Assembly: GCA_038217425.1 (NCBI GenBank)
Contig: JBBQPM010000173.1
Coordinates: forward strand, 1-15,048
Source of the DNA: JAIEPT01 sp038217425
GTDB lineage: Bacteria; Planctomycetota; Planctomycetia; Gemmatales; Gemmataceae
Length of the DNA: 15,048 bases
Direction of reading: 5' to 3'
A model generated the notes under the pieces. The model saw only the letters and a list, made by a program, of their open reading frames with translations. It was not told where the DNA came from and searched no databases. The translations under genes and the position numbers were made by a program. Of this stretch, positions 6,654-13,500 are shown piece by piece. Within the stretch, counting starts at the first letter, position 1; each line of letters opens with the position of its first letter.

Positions 6654-7721
6654 TTCTTCAAAAGGGATGGGTTCCGCCTTTTGCGTGGGGACGGGATAGT
6701 AAATGCAGCGATTTCGCCCCGTCTGCTTCGCCTCGGCCAGCGCCTTGGCCGCCAGGTGTTTCATGACTTCGTAGTCGGCCGTCGCCCCCACGTCGGCAAC
6801 CGCCCAGCCGATGCTGACGCGCACCGGCACGAGCTGGCCTTTGAACGTAAACACCGCCTCCTCGACCGATCGGCGAATGCGCTCGCCAAGCACTGTCAGA
6901 CCTTCCATGCTCGTTTCCGGCGCCAGGACCAGGAACTCTTCGCCGCCGATACGCCCGATGATATCGACGTTTCGCAGCGAACCGGTCAGCACCTTGGCCA
7001 GGTCCGTCAGAACTTTGTCGCCGCCGGGCAGGAGGAAGCGATCGTTGATGCTCTTGAAATGATCGACGTCGATAATCGCCAGGCCGAGAGAGCTGCCGTA
7101 ACGTTCCCGTCGTCGAATCTCGCGCTCGGCGAGTCGGTCGATGGCCCGCCGATTGGGCAGGCCGGTGAGCGGATCGGTGAGGGCGAGCTTTTCGAGCATC
7201 TTGTTCTTGTGCTCGAGTTCGTGATTCGCCTCTTCCAGCGCCCGCGTGCGGTCGGCGACGCGGTTTTCGAGGTCCTGGTTGAGCGTGCGCAGCTCTTCGT
7301 TGAGCCGCACAAGTTCCTGCAGCATCTGTTCGTGGCTGCGTTCCAGGAGAAAGGAGCGCGAGGCGTTGCGCATCGTCTCGAGGAGTTCGTCGGGCCGCCA
7401 GGGTTTGAGCAGGAAGCTGAAGATCTTGCCTCGATTGATCGCCTCGACGGCGTCTTCGAGTTCGGCGAAGCCCGTGAAGAGCAGGCGGATGGTTTTGGGG
7501 TAGTTTTGCCGAACCCATTCGAGCAGCTGCACGCCCGACATTTTGGGCATGCGTTGATCGGAGAGGACGACGTGGATCTCGTGTTGCGCGAAGCAAGCCT
7601 GGGCCGACTCACCGGAATCCGCGGTGTAAACTTGGAATTCAGGCTTGAGCAGGGCCGCCAGCGTCGTGAGAATGTAGGGTTCGTCGTCCACGACGAGCAC
7701 GGAGCACCGAAATTTGCTCAC
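6645..7721 (-). CDS. Response regulator diguanylate cyclase (REC-coiled coil-GGDEF)
   Basis: The protein is 358 residues from GTG 7721, chosen because AAGGGG lies 8 bases upstream; TTG 7727 would leave only 2 bases. The N-terminal receiver domain (about 5-120) has the acidic pair D12/D13, phospho-acceptor D55 in VLSDQRMP, T83 and K106 in LKPWRPDEL, the HupR/RpfG-like receiver type. A long coiled coil (about 125-178, HEQMLQELVRLNEELRTLNQ onward) links to a GGDEF domain (179-345) with LTDPLTGLPNRRA, DVDHFKSIND and the active-site GGEEF (259-263). RxxD (R250-D253) sits exactly five residues before GGEEF and matches the product-inhibition I-site. The protein should therefore make cyclic di-GMP when phosphorylated and be feedback-inhibited. 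No histidine kinase is adjacent. A promoter and a possible leader peptide lie upstream. Confidence 0.95.
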   Translation of the reverse strand: MSKFRCSVLVVDDEPYILTTLAALLKPEFQVYTADSGESAQACFAQHEIHVVLSDQRMPKMSGVQLLEWVRQNYPKTIRLLFTGFAELEDAVEAINRGKIFSFLLKPWRPDELLETMRNASRSFLLERSHEQMLQELVRLNEELRTLNQDLENRVADRTRALEEANHELEHKNKMLEKLALTDPLTGLPNRRAIDRLAEREIRRRERYGSSLGLAIIDVDHFKSINDRFLLPGGDKVLTDLAKVLTGSLRNVDIIGRIGGEEFLVLAPETSMEGLTVLGERIRRSVEEAVFTFKGQLVPVRVSIGWAVADVGATADYEVMKHLAAKALAEAKQTGRNRCIYYPVPTQKAEPIPFEEAG

Positions 7722-7723
7722 GG

Positions 7724-7756
7724 TCAATGCCCCTTAATGGGAGTGCGTGAATTCAT
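7724..7756 (-). CDS. Possible 10-residue leader peptide upstream of the diguanylate cyclase
   Basis: ATG 7756 opens MNSRTPIKGH, stopping with TGA at 7724-7726, two bases before the GTG start of the diguanylate cyclase. AAGGGGCA precedes this ATG by a few bases, and the same AAGGGGCA recurs near the end of the reading frame, where it serves the cyclase start. The arrangement would allow translational coupling. It is short and could be chance. Confidence 0.3.
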   Translation of the reverse strand: MNSRTPIKGH

Positions 7757-7785
7757 GGTTGCCCCTTGACCCTTTGTTCCACGCC

Positions 7786-7814
7786 AGCATACCTTATTTT
7801 TTCGGCCCTGACAA
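7786..7814 (-). promoter_or_regulatory. Promoter of the diguanylate cyclase gene (sigma-70 type)
   Basis: On the minus strand TTGTCA (7809-7814, 5 of 6) and TATGCT (7786-7791, 4 of 6) are exactly 17 bases apart. The predicted start near 7779 gives a leader of about 58 bases, containing the possible short peptide frame. Confidence 0.55.
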
Positions 7815-7999
7815 ACGGGGGCGGCGATTCGCCGGGCACGTCCCGTGCTTTATCGCACAAATTACCCCGGGCCGGACACCGAATTTGCACACGCAGCCCT
7901 CCTAAAATTCGCAGATTCGCCCATTCTGTGCCGACGCCGAAAAGTTTCCCAGCTTTCCAGCTGACGGACCCGGGGTTTGTAATTTTTTCAAATTCGCTA

Positions 8000-8028
8000 T
8001 TGACATTCTTACGATGCCTCTTTAATAT
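8000..8028 (+). promoter_or_regulatory. Strong sigma-70-type promoter in the 7728-8263 intergenic region
   Basis: TTGACA (8000-8005, perfect -35) is followed after exactly 17 bases by TAATAT (8023-8028), in an AT-rich island (a run of T just upstream) within an otherwise GC-rich genome. Transcription would start near 8035 and run toward the 143-residue gene, meeting a terminator within about 65 bases. Confidence 0.7.
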
Positions 8029-8034
8029 CCAGGT

Positions 8035-8100
8035 GTCCGTTTCGGCCTCTTCTCTGTTCCGGCCCCGCTGCTTCGCTCCTGCGGACAGCGGGGTTTTTTT
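8035..8100 (+). ncRNA. Candidate small RNA or prematurely terminated leader (about 65 nt)
   Basis: This is the interval between the predicted start of the 8000-8028 promoter and the end of the U tract of the intrinsic terminator. It contains no start codon with a ribosome binding site. The 5' GTCCG can pair with CGGAC at 8082-8086, which overlaps the terminator's descending arm, so an alternative anti-terminator fold is conceivable. No known RNA family is recognised. It could be a stand-alone small RNA, or the attenuated 5' leader of the gene at 8264. Confidence 0.45.
8063..8100 (+). terminator. Intrinsic terminator directly behind the promoter
   Basis: CCCCGCTG (8063-8070) pairs with CAGCGGGG (8086-8093) as a perfect 8-bp stem around a 15-base loop that can add a further CGC/GCG pairing, followed by seven T (8094-8100). 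It is oriented to stop plus-strand transcripts. No plus-strand gene ends nearby, so it must act on the short transcript starting near 8035. Confidence 0.8.
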
Positions 8101-8236
8101 GACCCCCGGAACATCTCCCTTGGCCTGTATCGTCTTAAGTTCGTTCCAGATTCGAAAACTGGTTCAGGGCACTCGCCCCCCGATCGTATCGCTCCGAGAT
8201 TCACCCCCTTCCGGCAGGCTATTTGCTCGGATATGG

Positions 8237-8249
8237 ATTGGTCACCAAT
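8237..8249. promoter_or_regulatory. Perfect 13-bp palindrome just upstream of the ribosome binding site
   Basis: ATTGGTCACCAAT is a perfect odd palindrome ending one base before the AAGGAG of the gene at 8264. Its position suits an operator or a site affecting translation initiation, but a single short palindrome can occur by chance. Confidence 0.35.
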
Positions 8250-8263
8250 AAAGGAGTCGTGTC

Positions 8264-8695
8264 ATGCTTTCCAACGATTTTATCCAAGAATTGCGAGCCT
8301 CCTGGCTACCCCATATGACCCCGTGCGGGCTTGACCGCATTATCCATCTACTCGAAACCAACAGCCCGCTTCTCATCCACGGCAGCTTCACACGCATCGT
8401 TCCCATGGGCTGCCTGGCCACCCACGTCGCCTGGAATCATCCGGAAACGGAACACCTGACCCTTGACGCCGGGCTGGAATGGCTCAGCAAAGTCGCTCAT
8501 CTAAACCCCGCAACCTCTCACGTCATACGCGAGTGGGACCGCTCGGCCGAGTGTTTCGAATTCCGCCAGGATTTGTTGTCCGAATTCAAAGACTTTCGTC
8601 AGCAAAGCGAAAAGCCCGCGCCCCACGTCAACCGGATCGCTCATCTACACAGCCCCGGGAAGTCGATTCCCGCGGCTTTGAATTCCCAGGGATAG
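8264..8695 (+). CDS. Unrecognised 143-residue cytoplasmic protein
   Basis: ATG 8264 has a near-perfect Shine-Dalgarno (AAGGAG, 8251-8256) with 7-base spacing, which makes this a real gene. No signal peptide or membrane helix is visible, so it should be cytoplasmic. The middle is the most family-like part: HGSFTRIVPMGCLATHVAWNH (39-59), DAGLEWLSKVAHLNPATSHVIREWD (68-92), then a polar helical tail (about 93-115) and a disordered-looking end. It is rich in histidine (11) with Cys at 21, 50 and 97, but shows no clear metal-binding spacing. I do not recognise the family and assign no function. It stands alone downstream of the promoter-terminator unit and converges on the TIG/PPC gene with only 24 bases between them. 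Confidence 0.8.
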   Translation: MLSNDFIQELRASWLPHMTPCGLDRIIHLLETNSPLLIHGSFTRIVPMGCLATHVAWNHPETEHLTLDAGLEWLSKVAHLNPATSHVIREWDRSAECFEFRQDLLSEFKDFRQQSEKPAPHVNRIAHLHSPGKSIPAALNSQG

Positions 8696-8719
8696 TACGC
8701 CCCGGGCGTTTCGAAATGT

Positions 8720-9484
8720 TCACTTCAGGACCAGACGATACGGGTGGAGATTGCCCCCCGTATCGTGTGCGTCGATCAGTACCACGTAATACACCTCATC
8801 CCCCGGCGCCACGAACTCGAGCACGGAATCGACGTGCTCCGCCTGATCGTCGTTGCTGGCCAACACCTGCAGCGAACGGTTGTAAATCGTGACGAGCGAA
8901 TCGAGCGACGACCCCTGCCGGGCGGCGCGCACTTCGACGCGGACAGTCTCCCCCTTGCGGGCCTTGAACTGAAAGACGTCGACGTCCCGCGCTTTGCTCA
9001 CCTCGCCGTCGATCGCACACGGCCGAGTCACTTCCATTGCCTGCGAAAAGCCGTCGTTAGGCTCCTTCTCCTTGACGACCGGAAATGCCGTCTCCAGCAA
9101 AAATTCGTACCTCGGCGTTTGCCCCTCCGGCGTCGTCACCGCCACCGTCGGCGGGGTCATGAGCTTTTCGGGAATCTGCACTTCGATCACCAGCTGCGTG
9201 TCGCCGACCTTCTCCGGATTCTTGTCCGGCACGCCTGCCTGACCCTTGCTCACGATTTTGACGGGAATCGCCTCGTCCCCCATGAACTCGACTTTCGTCG
9301 CCTCGTTCAAATGATGCCCGCGCAGCGTGAATTGCTGCTTCTTGCCCGGTTGCACCGCGAGCGGCAGCGCCATCAGCACGCGCGGCTCCTTCTTCGCATC
9401 TTTTTTCTTCTGAGCGATTGCCCCAGTGTCCGAAAGAACCGCGAGGCCGGCCAACAGGGTGCAGAATAGCAACAGCGATTTCAT
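8720..9484 (-). CDS. Secreted protein with TIG-like and PPC (pre-peptidase C-terminal) domains
   Basis: The protein is 254 residues. A signal peptide (MKSLLLFCTLLAGLAVLSDT with cleavage near GAIA|Q, about residue 24) is followed by a lysine-rich stretch (26-34). A TIG/IPT-like beta sandwich (about 35-130) shows LAVQPGKKQQFTLRGHHLN and VAVTTPEGQTPRYEFLL. It is followed by a PPC domain (about 136-254) with EKEPNDGFSQA, DVDVFQFKARKGETVRVEV, GSSLDSLVTIYN and LASNDD, all hallmarks of that fold. PPC domains often sit at the ends of secreted peptidases, but here no catalytic domain is present; planctomycetes carry many such proteins. An extracellular or periplasmic binding or structural role is inferred. 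TATGAT at 9520-9525 (minus strand) is a candidate -10 about 36 bases upstream of the start, without a clear -35. Confidence 0.88.
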   Translation of the reverse strand: MKSLLLFCTLLAGLAVLSDTGAIAQKKKDAKKEPRVLMALPLAVQPGKKQQFTLRGHHLNEATKVEFMGDEAIPVKIVSKGQAGVPDKNPEKVGDTQLVIEVQIPEKLMTPPTVAVTTPEGQTPRYEFLLETAFPVVKEKEPNDGFSQAMEVTRPCAIDGEVSKARDVDVFQFKARKGETVRVEVRAARQGSSLDSLVTIYNRSLQVLASNDDQAEHVDSVLEFVAPGDEVYYVVLIDAHDTGGNLHPYRLVLK

Positions 9485-9605
9485 GTCGTGGCCCAGCGAA
9501 AGAGAAGCGGTCCCCGGACATCATAGCCCGATTTGGCACAGAAGGTAGTTTCGGCCCGCGCCCGCTTCGTATAAAATGGGTCGGAGGACCAAGGAGGAAT
9601 AGATC
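9485..9605. promoter_or_regulatory. Divergent promoter region between the TIG/PPC gene and the hydrolase operon
   Basis: Two -10-like boxes point outward: TATGAT on the minus strand (9520-9525) and TATAAA on the plus strand (9570-9575). Neither has a convincing -35 at 16-18 bases. AAGGAGG at 9591-9597 is the strong ribosome binding site of the hydrolase gene. Confidence 0.35.
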
Positions 9606-10529
9606 ATGAGCAAGAAAGTCGTGTTCATCGCCGACCCGGGCATCGACGGCGCCTTCGCCCTCGCCCTGGCCATGACCGATCCCAAACTCGAAGTGCTCGG
9701 CATCGCCGCCACCGCCGGGAACATCGGAGCCGAACAGGCCACCGACAACATCCACATCCTCGTTAACCATCTCGATCCCCCGCGCTGGCCGCGACTCGGC
9801 GCCGCCCCCGAAATCGAATACGAACTCGACGGCAAAGCCCTCCACGGCGCCAACGGCCTGGGCAACGTCGACTTCCCCTGCGCCCGGCTGCACAATCTCC
9901 TTCCCAGCGAAAAGCTCCTCTTCGAACTCGTACGGCAATATCCCGGTGAGATCGAGATCGTCTGCCTCGGACCGCTCACCGTGCTGGCCCGAGCGTTCGA
10001 CTACAATCCGGAACTGCCTGCTCAAGTCAAACGCGTCATCATCTTGGGGGGACTTGTACACGAACCGGGGAACGCCGGGCCGACGACGGAGTTCCACTTC
10101 GCCTGCGACCCCGTCGCCGCCCGTCAGGTGCTCCGTTCGGGCGCCAACATCACGCTCATTCCGCTCGATTTGATGCGCAAGGTCCTCTTCTCGCCGCTCG
10201 ATCTCCTGGAACTCCCCGTCGACGCCGGGCCCGTCTGCAAATTCCTGCGGCAGATCGTTCCCTTCGGCATCGCGGCCACGTCCCATCATTACGGCATCGA
10301 AGGATTTCATCTGAAGGACGTGCTCGGCGTCATCGCCGTCGCCAAGCCGGAACTCATTCAAACCAAGCACGCCAGCGTCGACGTCGAGACCCGCGGCGAA
10401 CTCACCCGCGGCATGTCGGTCATTGACCAAAGGCCCTGGCACGAAAAAACCTCGAACGTCGACCTCGCGCACCACGTCGACAGTCAGGGCGTCCGCGATT
10501 ACATGTTCACGACGCTCGGCCTGCGATGA
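9606..10529 (+). CDS. Nucleoside hydrolase family protein with altered metal-site signature
   Basis: The protein is 307 residues, the usual length of the inosine/uridine-preferring nucleoside hydrolase family, which cleaves the N-glycosidic bond of ribonucleosides using a bound calcium. Family marks: FIADPGIDGAFALALA (7-22), LGIAATAGN, HGANGLGNVDFP, LGPLT (T125), TEFHFACDPVAARQVL, and HLKD (H235, D238). Compared with the classic DxDPGxDDA signature, D10 and D14 are kept but the first Asp is I8 and the last is G15. GPLTN reads GPLTV, and the ribose-contacting Asn of AEFN is H164. Activity or substrate may therefore differ. AAGGAGG lies 8 bases upstream of the ATG. Its TGA overlaps the ATG of bioDA (ATGA), so the two are probably translationally coupled. 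Confidence 0.88.
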   Translation: MSKKVVFIADPGIDGAFALALAMTDPKLEVLGIAATAGNIGAEQATDNIHILVNHLDPPRWPRLGAAPEIEYELDGKALHGANGLGNVDFPCARLHNLLPSEKLLFELVRQYPGEIEIVCLGPLTVLARAFDYNPELPAQVKRVIILGGLVHEPGNAGPTTEFHFACDPVAARQVLRSGANITLIPLDLMRKVLFSPLDLLELPVDAGPVCKFLRQIVPFGIAATSHHYGIEGFHLKDVLGVIAVAKPELIQTKHASVDVETRGELTRGMSVIDQRPWHEKTSNVDLAHHVDSQGVRDYMFTTLGLR

Positions 10530-12448
10530 ACGAATCCCTGATTGTGCTCGGCGTCGACACCGACGTAGGCAAGACGACCTTCTCGCTCCTGTGGCTGGCC
10601 GCGTATTGCGAAGAGTACGCGTACTGGAAGCCGCTCGAAACGGGCCCCTCCGACACCGAGCGACTCCGTGCGTTGCCGGGCGTCCGCGTCCATCCGCCGA
10701 TCGCCCGTTTCGAGGAACCGGTCGCTCCGCCGCTCGCCGCGGCGCGTGTCGGGCAATCGATTTCATCGGCGGATGACATGATCAAATCGCTTCCGCCGGG
10801 TCGATTGCTCATCGAGACGTTCGGCAGTCCGTTCTCGCCGCTCAACGACCGCGAACTGCAGTGGCACTGGATTCGCAAACTGCAGACTCCGTCGGTACTC
10901 GTCACTTCGACAACTTTGGGCGCGATCGGGCGCACGCTGCAAACGCTCGCGGCGCTGGATGCGCTCGGCCTCGCGCCGGCCGCGGTGGTGATGATCGGAA
11001 CTGCCGACGCGTATGCCCGGCGCGAAATCGCCAAGCATAGCAACGGCATCGCGGTGTTTCACCTGGAGCCACCGACGTCGTGGGATGCCGACGGCATTCG
11101 CGCCGCGGCTCGAACACAGCTCGATGACATACGGCTGTCGCTGAGTTCGGAGCCCGCAGCGCAAGCAAGGAATGCTGCGACTCTTGCTGGCGCCGCGGGC
11201 CCCGAACTCCTACGCCGCGACCGCGCGGCAGTGTGGCATCCTTATACCCCGTTGCAAGGGCCCAATCCGCTCGTTTGCGTCGGTGCGCAGGACGAGTTCC
11301 TCCAACTCGCGGACGGCCGGCGAATCATCGACGCCATCAGCTCGTGGTGGACGATCCTTTTCGGCCACCGCGATCCGGTGCTGCTCGACGCCCTTACCGC
11401 CGCGAGCCGGCAAATCGATCACGTGATGTTCGCGGGCATCACGCATCCCTGGGGCGTCGAACTCGCGGAATTGCTGCTCCGATCGCTGGGCTGGACCGGC
11501 GGCCGAGTTTTCTACTCCGACAACGGCAGCACTGCGGTCGAGGTCGCCCTCAAGCTCGCGTACCAATGGTGTCGCCTCAAGGGCGAACCAGGCCGAACGC
11601 GCTTCGTCGGCTTCGAACATGGCTACCACGGCGACACCTTCGGCGCCATGGCGGTGGGCCGCGATCCGCTCTTTTTCGGCGCCTTCGAACCGCTCCTTTT
11701 CAAGGCCGACATTCTACCGCTCGACCCGAATCGGCTCGCGGAGCATCTCCGAAAGCGTGGCCAGGAGACGGCGGCGGTCATCCTGGAACCGTTGGTGCAG
11801 GGCGCCGGCGGCATGCGCATGCACAGCCCCGAAACCCTCGCCCAGATCGCCGCCGCCTGTCGTGATCATGGCGTCCTTTTCATCGCCGACGAAGTGATGA
11901 CCGGCGGCGGGAGAACCGGCACTCTTTGGGCCCATCAGCAAGCCAGCATCGTCCCCGACCTCGTCTGTGCCGCCAAGACGATCGCCGGCGGCATGCTGCC
12001 GCTCGCCGTCACCGTCGTGGCTCAGCACCTCGTTTCTCCGTTCCTCTCCCAGGATGCGAGCCGAACGTTTTTTCACGGCCATTCGTTCACGGCACATCCC
12101 CTCGCCTGCGCACTGGGCGTCGCCAATTTTCGTCGGCTTCTCAAAGAATTCCCGAAAGAACCTCTTCGTATGCAGAACTTCTGGGAGAAACGCCTCGCCC
12201 CGCTGCGCGCTCATCCGCAGGTGAAGGACGTCCGCATTCAGGGCAGCATCGCCGCGGTCGAACTCGCCGGCGAAGCGGGCTATCTTGCGGGAGTGGGACG
12301 CAAGATCCGCGCCCGCGCGCTCGAGCACGGCGTGCTGTTACGGCCGCTCGGGTCGGTAGCGTACGCCATGCCCCCTTTCGCCACGTCCGACGATTCCCTC
12401 CAGCGCATCGCCGCGGCTCTTGAGACCGCGTGTGATCTCGTAGAATAA
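10526..12448 (+). CDS. bioDA: Bifunctional dethiobiotin synthetase / DAPA aminotransferase (BioD-BioA fusion)
   Basis: The protein is 640 residues joining two biotin enzymes in one frame. BioD part (1 to about 210): P-loop GVDTDVGKTT with K16, YWKPLETG (K35), SD (D43), RFEEPVAPPLAA, and the region normally VEGAGG, here IETFGS (96-101, E97 kept). It carboxylates 7,8-diaminopelargonate to dethiobiotin. After an Ala-rich linker (about 208-230) the BioA part starts with WHPYTPL (W237) and has DAISSWWTILFGH, YSDNGSTAVEVALKLA, FEHGYHGDTFGAM, ADEVMTGGGRTG, PLP lysine K484 in CAAKTIAGGMLPLA, and HGHSFTAHPLACA. It makes diaminopelargonate from 7-keto-8-aminopelargonate. So consecutive steps are fused, in the same order as plant BIO3-BIO1. 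It starts in an ATGA overlap with the hydrolase gene and is followed four bases later by holA. No other bio gene is in view. Confidence 0.95.
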   Translation: MNESLIVLGVDTDVGKTTFSLLWLAAYCEEYAYWKPLETGPSDTERLRALPGVRVHPPIARFEEPVAPPLAAARVGQSISSADDMIKSLPPGRLLIETFGSPFSPLNDRELQWHWIRKLQTPSVLVTSTTLGAIGRTLQTLAALDALGLAPAAVVMIGTADAYARREIAKHSNGIAVFHLEPPTSWDADGIRAAARTQLDDIRLSLSSEPAAQARNAATLAGAAGPELLRRDRAAVWHPYTPLQGPNPLVCVGAQDEFLQLADGRRIIDAISSWWTILFGHRDPVLLDALTAASRQIDHVMFAGITHPWGVELAELLLRSLGWTGGRVFYSDNGSTAVEVALKLAYQWCRLKGEPGRTRFVGFEHGYHGDTFGAMAVGRDPLFFGAFEPLLFKADILPLDPNRLAEHLRKRGQETAAVILEPLVQGAGGMRMHSPETLAQIAAACRDHGVLFIADEVMTGGGRTGTLWAHQQASIVPDLVCAAKTIAGGMLPLAVTVVAQHLVSPFLSQDASRTFFHGHSFTAHPLACALGVANFRRLLKEFPKEPLRMQNFWEKRLAPLRAHPQVKDVRIQGSIAAVELAGEAGYLAGVGRKIRARALEHGVLLRPLGSVAYAMPPFATSDDSLQRIAAALETACDLVE

Positions 12449-12452
12449 AACC

Positions 12453-13454
12453 ATGGACGCGCTCGCTTTCCTGGCCAAGACGCCCGCCAAACTCGGGCCC
12501 CTGTATGTCCTCCACGGCGACGAGGCGTTTCTCAAACGCCAATGCCTCCGCCGCCTCCGCGACGTTGCCCTCGGAGATTCCGCTGACGACTCCGCCGTCT
12601 CCAATCTCCCCGGCGACAAGGCCACCTTCGCCGACGTCTTCGACGAACTCGAAACCCTCCCCTTCTTCGGCCCCCGACGCGTCGTCATCGTCGACGGCGC
12701 CGACCCGTTCGTCACCAAGTTTCGCACGCAACTCGAAGACAAGCTCCAGAAGCTCCCCGCCAGCGGGCTGCTCGTGCTTGACGTGAAGACGTGGATGGCG
12801 ACGACTCGGCTCGCGAAATCGTTGGCCGAGAGCGCGACGCTCACGTGCAAGGCGCCGACCTCGTACAAGGCGCCCCAGTGGTGCAGCGAATGGTCGCAGC
12901 GAATGTATCAAAAAACGCTCCCGGCGCCCGCGGCCAATCTGCTCGTCGACCTCGTCGGCGCCGAGCTGGGGTTGCTCGATCAGGAGCTGCTCAAACTGTC
13001 GCTCTACGTCGGCGCCCGAGCGAGTATCGAGCGGGCCGACGTCGATAAACTGGTCGGCAATCAGCGTACGGAATCGATCTGGCAAATCTTCGACGCCATC
13101 GGCGCCGGCGACGCCAAGCGAGCCCTCGAGATCCTGGCAAACCTTTTCGAGATGGGCGAGGAGCCGATGCGCATCCTGGGCGCGATGTCGTCGCATCTGC
13201 GGAAACTCGGCCAGGCGGCGCGCTACGCTTCCGGCGGCGCGGGCCTGGCAAGCGCCTTGCAGCGCGCCGGCATCGCTCCCTTCGGACTCAAGGGAGCCGA
13301 GCTTCAGATGCGACACCTGGGCCGACAGCGTGCGGAGCGAATCTACGACATGCTGCTGAAGCTCAACATGGACCTACGCGGCGAAAGCCAACTCGGCGAA
13401 CAGGCCCTGTTCGAACGCTTCGTCCTGGACCTGGCACGTAAACTCCCCGGGTAA
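12453..13454 (+). CDS. holA: DNA polymerase III delta subunit (clamp loader)
   Basis: The protein is 333 residues, typical of HolA (about 340). It opens the sliding clamp as part of the clamp-loader complex at the replication fork. Family features: YVLHGDEAFLKRQCLRRLRD (18-37) at the degenerate nucleotide-binding start, FDELETLPFFGPRRVVIVDG (64-83), the AAA-like core with LGLLDQELLKLSLYVG, the SIWQIFDAIGAGDAKRALEIL helix, EEPMRILGAMSSHLRKL, and the C-terminal LLKLNMDLRGES followed by FERFVLDLA. The start ATG lies four bases after the bioDA stop and has no visible Shine-Dalgarno, so translation probably depends on bioDA. Pairing of holA with biotin genes is not a functional link I know of. Confidence 0.93.
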   Translation: MDALAFLAKTPAKLGPLYVLHGDEAFLKRQCLRRLRDVALGDSADDSAVSNLPGDKATFADVFDELETLPFFGPRRVVIVDGADPFVTKFRTQLEDKLQKLPASGLLVLDVKTWMATTRLAKSLAESATLTCKAPTSYKAPQWCSEWSQRMYQKTLPAPAANLLVDLVGAELGLLDQELLKLSLYVGARASIERADVDKLVGNQRTESIWQIFDAIGAGDAKRALEILANLFEMGEEPMRILGAMSSHLRKLGQAARYASGGAGLASALQRAGIAPFGLKGAELQMRHLGRQRAERIYDMLLKLNMDLRGESQLGEQALFERFVLDLARKLPG

Positions 13455-13500
13455 TATTCTCACCTACGGTAAACTTTCTCCCTGCCCAAAGGAGTCTTCC

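Noticed and set aside
6471..7769. 432-codon plus-strand open frame
   Set aside because: Antisense to trpA and the diguanylate cyclase, both with clear family motifs.
7766..8251. 161-codon plus-strand open frame in the intergenic region
   Set aside because: No ribosome binding site, no protein-like periodicity, and it runs straight through the promoter and intrinsic terminator.
9057..10766. 569-codon minus-strand open frame
   Set aside because: Antisense to the nucleoside hydrolase gene and running into the TIG/PPC gene in another frame; no domain seen.
12141..13316. 391-codon minus-strand open frame
   Set aside because: Antisense to holA and the end of bioDA; composition of a GC-rich shadow.
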